Assembly (NCBI GenBank): GCA_031292735.1
Contig: JARLGP010000183.1
Coordinates: 1-11,976, forward strand
Length of the DNA stretch: 11,976 nucleotides
Origin: Holophaga sp.
GTDB taxonomy: Bacteria; Acidobacteriota; Holophagae; Holophagales; Holophagaceae
Reading direction: 5' to 3'
In this document: positions 1-6,372 of the stretch, piece after piece
Numbering within the stretch: position 1 is the stretch's first letter
Layout: each line of letters begins with the position of its first letter
Notes under the pieces: model-generated
What the model was told of the DNA's origin: nothing
Seen by the model: the letters and a program-made list of their open reading frames with translations, nothing else
Database searches by the model: none
Made by a program: the position numbers and the translations under genes

Positions 1-2
1 AC

Positions 3-212
3 CTTCAGGTCGCCGATGAAATCCGGATCACGATCTCACCGCCAGAAGTTGAAACCAACCAGCCGCCCCAGCCGGTTCCCAATCCCGGCCCGGCGCGGCC
101 CGGCCCCGTGGCCAGCCCGGTTCCGCCCGGAACCACCTCCCCCTATCCGCCCGGCCGGCCGGTCTATCCGCCAGGCCGCCCGATGCCCGGAAACCCAGGG
201 GGTGCCCAGTGA
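3..212 (+). CDS. C-terminal tail of an upstream gene, probably PilN-like (partial)
   Basis: Only the last 69 codons of this gene are inside the window; it enters in frame 3 and ends in TGA. After a short segment (LQVADEIRITISPPEVE) the rest is a low-complexity proline/glycine tail with two copies of the hexapeptide YPPGRP. No domain can be recognised in the visible part. The next gene begins at a GTG overlapping this stop by 4 bp, so the two are co-translated. Because the following genes resemble PilO, PilP, a secretin and a pseudopilin, the expected occupant is PilN or GspL, the inner-membrane assembly-platform protein. That is inference from gene order only. The tail could be a flexible periplasmic extension. 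Confidence 0.6.
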   Translation, partial: LQVADEIRITISPPEVETNQPPQPVPNPGPARPGPVASPVPPGTTSPYPPGRPVYPPGRPMPGNPGGAQ

Positions 213-796
213 GCACGACCCTGCGCGCAAGCAAGTTCCGCCTCATCGGCGGCGGCATCCTCGCCGCGGTTGGCCTGATCATCGCCGTCTTCCTGCTGCC
301 CGACGCTTCCCAGAAACAGCTCCAGACCCAGCGGGCGCTCAAGGACGCCTCCTCGTCCTTCGACCGCCAGAACCGGGAACTGCAGGCCGCCCAGGCCGAA
401 TCCAACCGGATCAAGGCCGACCGGCAATCCCTGGACGAGCTCATGCAGAACATGCCGGCGGAAGGGGTGGGCAAGCTGCACTGGAAACTCAGCCAAAAGC
501 TTTATGAACTCACCAAGAAGCACCAGGTGCGGCTGATCGCGGTCAAGTACGGCCCGCCCACCCGGGAAGGGTCCAAGGGCAGCGTCCTGGAATCCGTGGA
601 TGTGGAGTTCAATGCCACCGGTATTTACATGAACCTGAAATCCTTCATGCTGGACCTGGAAGGGAGCAAGCTGCCCTTCGCCGTGGTTGCCGCCAAGCTG
701 GAAGAGAGCCCCGAAGGGGCGCACCTGACCATCACCCTGCGGGCCTTCCGGCAGTCCTCGGGCCCCACCGGGGCCAGTGACGAGGAGGGAGCATGA
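209..796 (+). CDS. PilO/GspM-like inner-membrane assembly platform protein
   Basis: A 195-residue bitopic membrane protein. Residues 1-10 are a short basic cytoplasmic N-terminus and residues 11-30 a single transmembrane helix (LIGGGILAAVGLIIAVFLL). Residues 34-80 are a charged, Gln/Glu/Arg-rich heptad stretch likely to form a coiled coil. Residues 90-182 alternate strands and helices in the way of the PilO/GspM ferredoxin-like fold. This layout is that of PilO, which dimerises with PilN in the periplasm and links the cytoplasmic ATPase platform to PilP and the secretin. The start is GTG, overlapping the previous stop; no ATG lies nearby upstream. It overlaps the next gene by ATGA. Pairwise identity in this family is low, so the call rests on architecture and position. 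Confidence 0.65.
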   Translation: MSTTLRASKFRLIGGGILAAVGLIIAVFLLPDASQKQLQTQRALKDASSSFDRQNRELQAAQAESNRIKADRQSLDELMQNMPAEGVGKLHWKLSQKLYELTKKHQVRLIAVKYGPPTREGSKGSVLESVDVEFNATGIYMNLKSFMLDLEGSKLPFAVVAAKLEESPEGAHLTITLRAFRQSSGPTGASDEEGA

Positions 797-1455
797 GCCT
801 CACCGTCAAGGGCACCGACCCCAAAGCCTGGATCCAGGAGATCAAGACCAACCGGCGGATCCAGGTGGGCCTGGGCTGCATCCCGGTGCTGATCTGGCTG
901 CTCTGGCCGAGCGCCCCCGCCGCCAAACCCCGCACCCCGGCCAGCGCCCGGGCCGCCAACGCGGCCCTGGATGACCGCCAGGTGAGGGAGCTGGCCAAGC
1001 TGCCCGACCTTACCAAGCTGGACAAGTCCGGCGAACTGCCCCAGGAGCACCGGATGTACCGGGACCTGTTCCTGTTCGAGGGTCCGCCGCCGCCTCCGCC
1101 GCCCCCCCCGCCGCCGCCTCCACCGCCGCCACCGCCCACCGCCGAGCAGATCGCGGCGGAGCAGCTGCGCCTGAGCCGGGCCCAGGAGAACAACAGCCGG
1201 CCCCAGGACCTGCGCTACCTGGGCTACCTGGGCAGCCGGACCGCCGGCAAGCTGGGCGCATTCATGAAGGGTGAGGATCCTGTCACCATCAAGCAGGGCG
1301 ACTTGGCCAATCCGCATTGGCGGCTGGTCAAGCTGACAGATCTCGCCGCTGAGTTCCAGAATCTGAAATACTCGGATCTGAAACACAAGCTTGATGCCGT
1401 GGACATCCATGGCCAGGGCGGCCGGCCCGGGCAGGCGCCCTCGAACGATTTCTGA
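793..1455 (+). CDS. PilP/GspC-like periplasmic connector with an 18-proline spacer
   Basis: A 220-residue protein preceded by the ribosome site GGAGGGA; its ATG overlaps the previous stop by 4 bp. Residues 1-23 are cytoplasmic, about 24-39 form one membrane anchor (VGLGCIPVLIWLLW), and 40-97 are an Ala/Pro-rich linker followed by a charged region. Residues 98-115 are eighteen uninterrupted prolines. Residues 138-205 (from DLRYLGYLGSRTAGK, through IKQGD and WRLVKLTD) look like the small beta domain shared by PilP and GspC (the HR domain), which touches the N0 domain of the secretin. The likely role is to couple the inner-membrane platform to the outer-membrane channel encoded next. Pro-rich linkers occur in PilP and GspC proteins, but such a long pure tract is unusual. 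The exact family is uncertain because the sequence is divergent. Confidence 0.6.
   Translation: MSLTVKGTDPKAWIQEIKTNRRIQVGLGCIPVLIWLLWPSAPAAKPRTPASARAANAALDDRQVRELAKLPDLTKLDKSGELPQEHRMYRDLFLFEGPPPPPPPPPPPPPPPPPPTAEQIAAEQLRLSRAQENNSRPQDLRYLGYLGSRTAGKLGAFMKGEDPVTIKQGDLANPHWRLVKLTDLAAEFQNLKYSDLKHKLDAVDIHGQGGRPGQAPSNDF
1084..1137 (+). repeat. CCN codon repeat encoding 18 consecutive prolines
   Basis: Eighteen proline codons in a row, mostly CCG with scattered CCC, CCT and CCA. The mixed third bases mean it is not a pure trinucleotide repeat, which suggests selection on the protein. It encodes a stiff polyproline II rod of about 5 nm between the membrane anchor and the C-terminal beta domain. Long proline runs stall ribosomes and normally need elongation factor P. 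Confidence 0.95.
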
Positions 1456-1468
1456 AATACTGCTGTGG

Positions 1469-3832
1469 ATGGAAATGATGCCCACCCTGAAAACTACCCG
1501 AACAACCCTGGCCAGGGTCATGGCTCTATCCCTAAGCTTGGTACTCACCGTCGCCTGCGGCCTGCACAAGGCGACCGTGGCCTACGATGAGGGCCGCTAC
1601 GACGACGCCCTGACCGAGTACCGCAAGGCGCTGAAGAGTGACCCCAACAACCTGGCGGCCAGGATCGGCTACCGCCGCACCGCGCCCCTGGCGGCGGAAC
1701 AGCACCTGAAGCTGGCCCGGAGCGCCCAGAAGCACGGCCAGCTCGAGCTGGAGACCAGGGAAGTGGGATTGGCGGTGGTGCTGGATCCGGCCAACGCGGT
1801 GGCGGTGGACTGGCTGACCCGGCTGGAGCAGGCGGCGGAGCGCCGCCGGGCCAAGGAGGAATCCGAAGACAGCGTCGATGCCTCCCGGGCCAAGGGCGAG
1901 GCCATCAACGTCCTGCCCATCAACCCCAGGTCGCTGGAGGGCATGGACCTCAATTTCACCCGCAAGACCAGCCTCAAGGAGATCTTCCAGCAGCTCAGCA
2001 AGAATTCCGGCGTGAACATCGTCCTGCACTCCTCCGCCTCGGCCCAGGACCAGCAGGTCTCCGTGGACCTGCGCGGCCTGTCCTTCCAGCGGGTGCTGGA
2101 CACCCTGATGCTGCAGAGCGACCTGTTCTACAAGGTCATGGACAGCAACTCCATCATGGTGTTCAAGAAGACCCCCCAGAACCTGCAGGAGTATGAGAAC
2201 AAGCTGATCCGCACCTTCTACCTGTCCAATGCGGAAGTGGAGAACGTCCGGCAGATCTTCAACGCGCTCATGCCCCAGCTCCGGGTGTTCATCGACAAGC
2301 GGCTGAACGCCATCACCGTCATGGCCAAGCCCACCGACCTGGGGATCGCCCAGCGCATCGTCAACCAGCTGGACAAGGCCAAGGCGGAAGTCATGGTCTA
2401 CCTGGAACTGCTGGAAGTGTCCGAAACCACCGCGGCCACCTTCGGCCTGCTGCCGGTGGTCAGCGCCACCGACACCAGCGGCACCTACGCCATCGGCGCC
2501 ACCGCCAGCGGCTCCGGCTCGGCGCTCAACCAGCAGACCGGAACGCTCTCGCTCAGCAAGAGTTCCATCAGCTACCTGTTCCCCAGCCTGCGGCTGGACC
2601 TGGCCAAGAGCTCCGGCGAGACCACGCTGCTGGCCAACCCCAACGTGCGGGTGATCTCCGGCGAGACCGGGGAAGTGAACATCGGCGACAAGATCAGCAC
2701 TACCCAGTCCAGCATCGGCACCACGTCCACCACGAGTTCCACCACCACCAGCAGCACCGCCGCCACCCTGGCCGGGACCCTGGCCGCCCAGACCTCCTAC
2801 AGCTACGAGGACGTGGGCGTGAAGATCAAGGTGAAGCCCAGGGTCCACTTCAACAACGACATCACCATCGACCTCGAGTCGGAAGTCAAGACGCAAAAGG
2901 CCGGCGGCGATCCCGGGCGCCCAAACCTCAGCCAGCGCATCATCAAGACCTCCGCCCGGCTCAGGGACGGCGAAACCGCCATCTTCGGCGGCCTGCTGAA
3001 GGAGGATGAGGCCAGGAACCTGCAGGGCGTCTGGGGACTCAGCAGCATCCCAGTGGTGAGCGATCTCCTGTCCAACCACTCCAACTCCAAGGACAAGACC
3101 GACGTGATCCTCACCCTCCGGGCCGTGGTGGTGCGCAAGCCCGACCTGGCCGAGGACGATTTCGAGGCCTTCGACCCGGACCAGGCGCCCGGCGCCAACA
3201 AGCCCTTCGAGCCCAAGCCCGTCAAGACCAAGCTCAACGTGCCCATGAACGCCTTCCCGGAATCCAGCCAGCCAGGCCCGGCCCCTGCCCCCGCCCCAAC
3301 CTCGGCGGCCCAGGCCATCACGGCCCCGAAGACCGATGCGGCCCCCGCCGTGACCGGCACCCCCGCCAACCCGGCGCTGGACGCCGCGGCAGCCGCCGCG
3401 GTCGCCGCGGCCCCCGCCGCCGAGAACGCCGCGCAGGCCTCGGACCTGGTGTTCTTCCTGAGCCCGCTGTCCCTGGAAGTTCCCAAGGGCCAGAGCATCC
3501 GGGCCACCCTGATGGTCAGCGGCGCCGGCGGCCTCACCAGCGGCACCATGCAGGTTCAGCTGGATCCCAAGCTCACCCTCAAGGGCTTCGCCGCGGGGGA
3601 TTTCCTGACCGGAGACAACGGCACCCTGACCGGCACCCCCGGGGCCAACGGCCTCCTCACCCTCACCTTCAGCCGGAAGTCCGGGGCCATGGACAGCGGC
3701 ACCTTCGCCACCTTCGACCTGGAGGCCACCGGCCAGGGCAACGCACCCATTCTGATCCAGGGCGGCCAGTACCGGGTGGGCAACAACCCCATCTCGGCCC
3801 GGGTGGTGAACGCCCTGATCACGGTCAACTGA
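1469..3832 (+). CDS. gspD: Type II secretion/type IV pilus-like secretin with TPR-like N-terminus and cohesin-like C-terminus
   Basis: This is the outer-membrane channel of the system, 787 residues from this start. Residues 1-30 are a signal peptide ending in LTVAC, so C30 may be lipidated. Residues 31-126 are TPR-like (YDEGRYDDALTEYRKALKSD). Residues 158-232 are the STN/N0 domain and 246-316 an N1-type secretin ring-building domain. Residues 317-556 are the secretin core, including LLANPNVRVISGETGEVNIG, a Ser/Thr-rich insertion (410-432), YEDVGVKIKVKP, and the closing block RDGETAIFGGLL to SIPVVSDLL. A Pro/Ala linker (568-657) leads to a beta-rich cohesin-like domain (658-787). Three in-frame ATGs (1469, 1475, 1478) are possible starts; none has a strong ribosome site. 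An upstream ATG at 1391 lies inside the previous gene and would put extra residues before the signal peptide. TPR-secretin-cohesin proteins are known in Geobacter and related bacteria. Confidence 0.9.
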   Translation: MEMMPTLKTTRTTLARVMALSLSLVLTVACGLHKATVAYDEGRYDDALTEYRKALKSDPNNLAARIGYRRTAPLAAEQHLKLARSAQKHGQLELETREVGLAVVLDPANAVAVDWLTRLEQAAERRRAKEESEDSVDASRAKGEAINVLPINPRSLEGMDLNFTRKTSLKEIFQQLSKNSGVNIVLHSSASAQDQQVSVDLRGLSFQRVLDTLMLQSDLFYKVMDSNSIMVFKKTPQNLQEYENKLIRTFYLSNAEVENVRQIFNALMPQLRVFIDKRLNAITVMAKPTDLGIAQRIVNQLDKAKAEVMVYLELLEVSETTAATFGLLPVVSATDTSGTYAIGATASGSGSALNQQTGTLSLSKSSISYLFPSLRLDLAKSSGETTLLANPNVRVISGETGEVNIGDKISTTQSSIGTTSTTSSTTTSSTAATLAGTLAAQTSYSYEDVGVKIKVKPRVHFNNDITIDLESEVKTQKAGGDPGRPNLSQRIIKTSARLRDGETAIFGGLLKEDEARNLQGVWGLSSIPVVSDLLSNHSNSKDKTDVILTLRAVVVRKPDLAEDDFEAFDPDQAPGANKPFEPKPVKTKLNVPMNAFPESSQPGPAPAPAPTSAAQAITAPKTDAAPAVTGTPANPALDAAAAAAVAAAPAAENAAQASDLVFFLSPLSLEVPKGQSIRATLMVSGAGGLTSGTMQVQLDPKLTLKGFAAGDFLTGDNGTLTGTPGANGLLTLTFSRKSGAMDSGTFATFDLEATGQGNAPILIQGGQYRVGNNPISARVVNALITVN

Positions 3833-3847
3833 TTGGGCGCAACCACC

Positions 3848-4303
3848 ATGAAGACTCAACGCGGCTTCACCCTCCTGGAGATGCTGGTCACCGCCACGGT
3901 GCTGTTCGTCCTCGCCAGCGCGGTCATGCCCATGGCCCGGAACGGGATCCGCCGCCAGAAGGAACTGGAGCTGCGCCGCGACCTGCGCGAGATGCGCCTG
4001 GCCATCGACGACTACAAGACCAAGGTGGACCAGCAGAAGATCAAGGCCCCCGCGCCCGAGAACAACGGCTATCCGGAATCCCTGGAGAAACTGGTGGAGG
4101 GCGAAACCATGACGGGCAAGACCACCAAGATGCGCTTCCTGCGCCGGATCCCGGTGGACCCTTTCACCAACAAGGCGGACTGGGGCAAGCGCTCCATCAA
4201 CGACGACCCCGCCAGCACCGGCTGGGGCGGCGGCAACGTCTATGACGTCTACAGTCTCGCCCCCGGCACCGGCTCCAATGAGATCCCCTATCGGGAATGG
4301 TAA
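3848..4303 (+). CDS. gspG: GspG-type major pseudopilin (T2SS-like, OxpG-like)
   Basis: A 151-residue prepilin. The leader MKTQRG is followed by the class III cleavage site and the hydrophobic N-terminal helix (FTLLEMLVTATVLFVLASAV), with Glu at mature position 5. Prepilin peptidase would cut between G6 and F7 and methylate F7. Residues 36-65 continue the amphipathic helix. The C-terminal part (IPVDPFTNKADWG, then VYDVYSLAPGTGSNEIPYREW) matches the T2SS GspG C-terminal signature. Subunits would polymerise into a periplasmic pseudopilus that pushes substrate through the secretin encoded 15 bp upstream. The ATG is chosen because it gives the normal short leader; a TTG at 3833 is less likely. The ribosome site is weak, suggesting translational coupling to the secretin. 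Geobacter sulfurreducens OxpG, needed for Fe(III) oxide reduction, belongs to a comparable system; orthology here is inference. Confidence 0.88.
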   Translation: MKTQRGFTLLEMLVTATVLFVLASAVMPMARNGIRRQKELELRRDLREMRLAIDDYKTKVDQQKIKAPAPENNGYPESLEKLVEGETMTGKTTKMRFLRRIPVDPFTNKADWGKRSINDDPASTGWGGGNVYDVYSLAPGTGSNEIPYREW

Positions 4304-4321
4304 CGCTGTTGATTTTTTTGC

Positions 4322-4350
4322 TTGCATCAAGGTTGGAACCGCACTAGGAT
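4322..4350 (+). promoter_or_regulatory. Sigma-70-type promoter of the tRNA-Leu gene
   Basis: A -35 box TTGCAT and a -10 box TAGGAT are separated by exactly 17 bp. A run of seven T just upstream (4313-4319) could serve as a proximal UP element, as is common for stable RNA promoters. Transcription would start near 4357, leaving a 5' leader of about 39 nt to be removed by RNase P. Confidence 0.65.
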
Positions 4351-4395
4351 TGTCTCTCAGGCTTGTTGGGCTCTCGCGGGAAACCATCAGACTGA

Positions 4396-4482
4396 GCGGA
4401 TATGGCGGAATTGGTAGACGCGCTAGCTTCAGGTGCTAGTGACTTCACGGTCGTGGGGGTTCGAGTCCCTTTATCCGCACCA
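4396..4482 (+). tRNA. tRNA-Leu (anticodon CAG)
   Basis: An 87-nt tRNA. The acceptor stem pairs GCGGATA with TATCCGC, followed by discriminator A and an encoded CCA. The D arm carries the usual GG. The anticodon stem CTAGC/GCTAG closes loop TTCAGGT, giving anticodon CAG (4430-4432), which reads CUG. The long variable arm (4440-4454) and discriminator A73 are class II leucine features. The T loop is TTCGAGT; its stem (GGGGG with CCCTT) ends in two G-U wobble pairs on the acceptor side. CUG is clearly the dominant leucine codon in the neighbouring genes, so this is a major isoacceptor. Confidence 0.97.
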
Positions 4483-4491
4483 CTTTTTGAT

Positions 4492-4519
4492 AAACGCCCT
4501 GGGTGACCGGGGCGTTTTT
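4492..4519 (+). terminator. Intrinsic terminator after tRNA-Leu
   Basis: The 8-bp stem AAACGCCC/GGGCGTTT has a 10-nt loop and runs into TTTTT. It begins 10 nt after the tRNA CCA and separates the tRNA from rpsO. Confidence 0.88.
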
Positions 4520-4534
4520 CACATCAGCAACACC

Positions 4535-4612
4535 GTCCGGGTGCTTCCGGACTTGACCATGGGGCGGCACGGGGCTGCACCACCGGTGACGGGACGCCAT
4601 CCCGAAAAGGAG
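4535..4612 (+). promoter_or_regulatory. rpsO leader with two hairpins and the Shine-Dalgarno site
   Basis: Because a terminator ends just upstream, rpsO needs a promoter in this stretch. A TTGACC (4553-4558) could be the -35 box, but no convincing -10 follows. Two perfect hairpins are visible: GTCCGG/CCGGAC with a 6-nt loop (4535-4552), and CGGGA/TCCCG with a 5-nt loop (4590-4604) ending 2 nt before AAGGAG (4607-4612). S15 is known in several bacteria to repress its own translation through a structured leader. Whether this leader does so is a guess. Confidence 0.3.
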
Positions 4613-4618
4613 CCTTCC

Positions 4619-4888
4619 ATGGCCCTCAACGTCGAGCAGAAGAAGATCATCATCGAAGACTACAAGGTGCACGAGAGCGACACCGGTTCGCCCGAAGTGC
4701 AGGTGGCCATCCTGACCAAGCGCATCAACGATCTCACCGAGCACTTCAAGGTCCACACCAAGGACTATCACAGCCGGCGCGGCCTCATGATCATGGTCGG
4801 CCAGCGCCGTCGGCTGCTGGACTACTTGAAGCGCAAGGACAAGACCCGCTACGCTACGCTCATCGAGCGCCTGGGCCTGCGCCGCTAG
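4619..4888 (+). CDS. rpsO: 30S ribosomal protein S15
   Basis: An 89-residue protein of normal S15 length. It contains the family signature from [16 protein letters not shown] through [18 protein letters not shown] to the end IERLGLRR. S15 binds 16S rRNA at the helix 20/21/22 junction early in small-subunit assembly; the HxxDxHSRRGL region is the conserved rRNA contact. The start is fixed by AAGGAG six bases upstream and by the standard N-terminus. The gene is a single transcription unit bounded by terminators on both sides. It is not followed by pnp, its usual partner in many bacteria, at least within the window. Confidence 0.98.
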   Translation: MALNVEQKKIIIEDYKVHESDTGSPEVQVAILTKRINDLTEHFKVHTKDYHSRRGLMIMVGQRRRLLDYLKRKDKTRYATLIERLGLRR

Positions 4889-4911
4889 TCTTCACCGAAC
4901 ACCGAATCCCG

Positions 4912-4937
4912 ACGCCCGCTTTTCGCGGGCGTTTTTT
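4912..4937 (+). terminator. Intrinsic terminator of rpsO
   Basis: The 8-bp GC-rich stem ACGCCCGC/GCGGGCGT has loop TTTTC and is followed by six T. It lies 23 nt after the rpsO stop and ends 15 nt before the next start codon. The Nudix gene downstream therefore either depends on readthrough or has a promoter overlapping this region. Confidence 0.93.
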
Positions 4938-4951
4938 GTTCCGAGCCGTCC

Positions 4952-5632
4952 ATGAGCGATCTGCCACCCCTCCCCATTCCCGCCGACGCCAATCCCTACC
5001 GGGTCTTCGACCGCAACGTGCTGTACGATTCCCCGTGGATCCGCCTGCGCGAGGACCGCTACCAGCACCGCCGCGGCGCCCACGGCCAGTACGCGGTCTG
5101 CGGATTCAAGCGCACCGCCTGCGGCGTGCTGGCCCTGGACGAGCAGGACCGGGTGGTGCTGGTGGGCCAGTGGCGCTATCCCCACGAGGCCTACTCCTGG
5201 GAGCTGCCCGAAGGCGGCGGCGAGGAGAGCGAAAGCCCGTTGGCCGCCATCCAGCGGGAGCTGCGCGAGGAGTCGGGGCTCACCGCCCAGGTGTGGGAGC
5301 CGCTGGCCTTCTGCCTCAACAGCAACTCCAGCACCGACGAGGAGACCTTCCTGTTCCTGGCCCACGGCCTGCAGGAGGCGCCCGGCGGCTGCGCCGCGGA
5401 GTCCAACGAGGAGCTGCTGCAGCGCCGGGAGCCCTTCGCCCAGTGCGTGGCCCGGGTGCTCTCCGGCGAGATCACCGACGTGCTCAGCGTGGTGGCCCTG
5501 CTGGCGCTCCAGGCCCGCCGGTCGGGCACCCAGGGCGCCATGGACCCGGCCCTGGCCGAGCGCTTCTTCCAGGCCCCGGACCGGCACCCGGGCCTGGGCC
5601 GGGCACGCTGGGGTAAGCTGGAGGAACTATGA
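4952..5632 (+). CDS. Nudix hydrolase, ADP-ribose pyrophosphatase type
   Basis: A 226-residue Nudix protein. The Nudix box G-x5-E-x7-REUxEExGU is complete at residues 88-110 (RELREESGL at the end), so the metal-binding glutamates are present. VGQWRYP (71-77) and YSWELPEGG just before the box are typical of the ADP-ribose pyrophosphatase (NudF-like) branch, which splits ADP-ribose and related nucleoside diphosphate sugars into AMP and a sugar phosphate. Residues 188-226 are an extra, low-conservation tail. ATG is preceded by only a weak GAG; no better start is seen. The last bases overlap the next gene as ATGA. Substrate specificity cannot be fixed from sequence alone. Confidence 0.85.
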   Translation: MSDLPPLPIPADANPYRVFDRNVLYDSPWIRLREDRYQHRRGAHGQYAVCGFKRTACGVLALDEQDRVVLVGQWRYPHEAYSWELPEGGGEESESPLAAIQRELREESGLTAQVWEPLAFCLNSNSSTDEETFLFLAHGLQEAPGGCAAESNEELLQRREPFAQCVARVLSGEITDVLSVVALLALQARRSGTQGAMDPALAERFFQAPDRHPGLGRARWGKLEEL

Positions 5633-6231
5633 TTCTCACGCTGCATCCCGACACTCCCCAGGTGCGCCACCTGGAACGCATCGCCGAGGTCCTCCAGCGG
5701 GACGGCGTCATCGCCTACCCCACCGACACCCTGTACGGCCTCGGCTGCCTGGTGTCGCGCAAGAAGGCGGTGGACCGGATCCAGGCCATGAAGGGCCGCG
5801 ATCCCAAGAAGCCCATGTCCATCCTTTGCGCCGACATGGAGATGCTCTGCCGCTACACCCGGCACCTGGACACCCCCACCTTCCGCATCCTCAAGCAGAT
5901 GTTCCCGGGCCCCTACACCGCCGTGCTGGGCTGCAGCCGCGAGGTGCCCCGCTACCTGCAGAAGAAGCAGACCGTGGGCCTGCGCATCCCCGACCAGGTG
6001 TTCTGCCGGGAAATCACCCGCCTGGTGGGCGAACCCATCATCACCACCAGTTGCAACACCTCGGGCGAGCCGCCGCTGGAGAACACCTGGGAGATCCAGG
6101 AAACCCTGGGCCACCTGCTGGACCTGGTGGTGGACTGCGGCGAGCCTTCGGGCCTGGCCAGCACGGTGGTGGACCTCACCGGCGACGAGCCCGTCCTGCT
6201 GCGCCAGGGCGCCGGCAAGTGGCCGCTATAG
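5629..6231 (+). CDS. Sua5/YciO/YrdC/TsaC family protein, probable threonylcarbamoyl-AMP synthase
   Basis: A 200-residue single YrdC domain. Family motifs are AYPTDTLYGLGC (29-40), MKGRDPKKPMSIL (54-66), FPGPYTAVL (92-100), VGLRIPD (116-122), ITTSCNTSGE (138-147) and ASTVVDLT (177-184). TsaC enzymes make threonylcarbamoyl-AMP from threonine, bicarbonate and ATP for the t6A37 modification of ANN-decoding tRNAs. The N-terminus (LHPDTPQ) and the lack of a Sua5 C-terminal domain recall E. coli YciO. However, the KxR (K55, R57) and SxN (S141, N143) residues associated with true TsaC/Sua5 enzymes are present. The ribosome site GGAGGA and the ATGA overlap with the Nudix gene support this start and translational coupling. 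No terminator is obvious afterwards. Confidence 0.85.
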   Translation: MILTLHPDTPQVRHLERIAEVLQRDGVIAYPTDTLYGLGCLVSRKKAVDRIQAMKGRDPKKPMSILCADMEMLCRYTRHLDTPTFRILKQMFPGPYTAVLGCSREVPRYLQKKQTVGLRIPDQVFCREITRLVGEPIITTSCNTSGEPPLENTWEIQETLGHLLDLVVDCGEPSGLASTVVDLTGDEPVLLRQGAGKWPL

Positions 6232-6344
6232 CCCCGGCCATGGCGGTGAACAGGGCCTCGGCCGGAATGGCCTTCCTGGTTTGAGGGCTCCGCCCGGCCG
6301 GAAAGTGGCAAGGGGCCAGCCGGCGAATGGCGTCGAAAAAATCT

Positions 6345-6372
6345 TTGACAAAGGTGATGATCGTAGTATTAA
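6345..6372 (+). promoter_or_regulatory. Sigma-70-type promoter of the rrf2-cydAB operon
   Basis: A perfect -35 box TTGACA (6345-6350) and a -10 box TATTAA (6367-6372) are separated by 16 bp; reading the -10 as ATTAAT gives 17 bp. The likely start is near 6380, about 24 nt before the rrf2 ATG. This is an AT-rich island in otherwise GC-rich sequence. The -10 box is inside the symmetrical operator, and the last base of the -35 box touches its left arm. Confidence 0.8.

Noticed and set aside
732..1193. Polyglycine protein on the minus strand
   Set aside because: It is simply the complement of the proline codon run in the connector gene.
4309..4330. T-run after the pseudopilin gene as a terminator
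   Set aside because: Only short inverted repeats (TTGAT/ATCAA) surround it and no GC-rich stem precedes it. It fits better as an upstream element of the tRNA promoter.
1532..4387. A 951-codon open frame on the minus strand across the secretin and pseudopilin genes
   Set aside because: Its product is Gly/Val/His-rich with no recognisable motifs, as expected from the complement of GC-rich coding DNA. The plus strand holds clear secretin and prepilin genes.
6240..6284. Small open frame (14 codons) between the TsaC-like gene and the rrf2 promoter
   Set aside because: Too short, no ribosome site and no recognisable product.
6232..6310. Repeated CCGGCC/GGCCGG inverted repeats as a terminator after the TsaC-like gene
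   Set aside because: Spacing is irregular, there is no T tract, and such hexamers are frequent in this GC-rich sequence.
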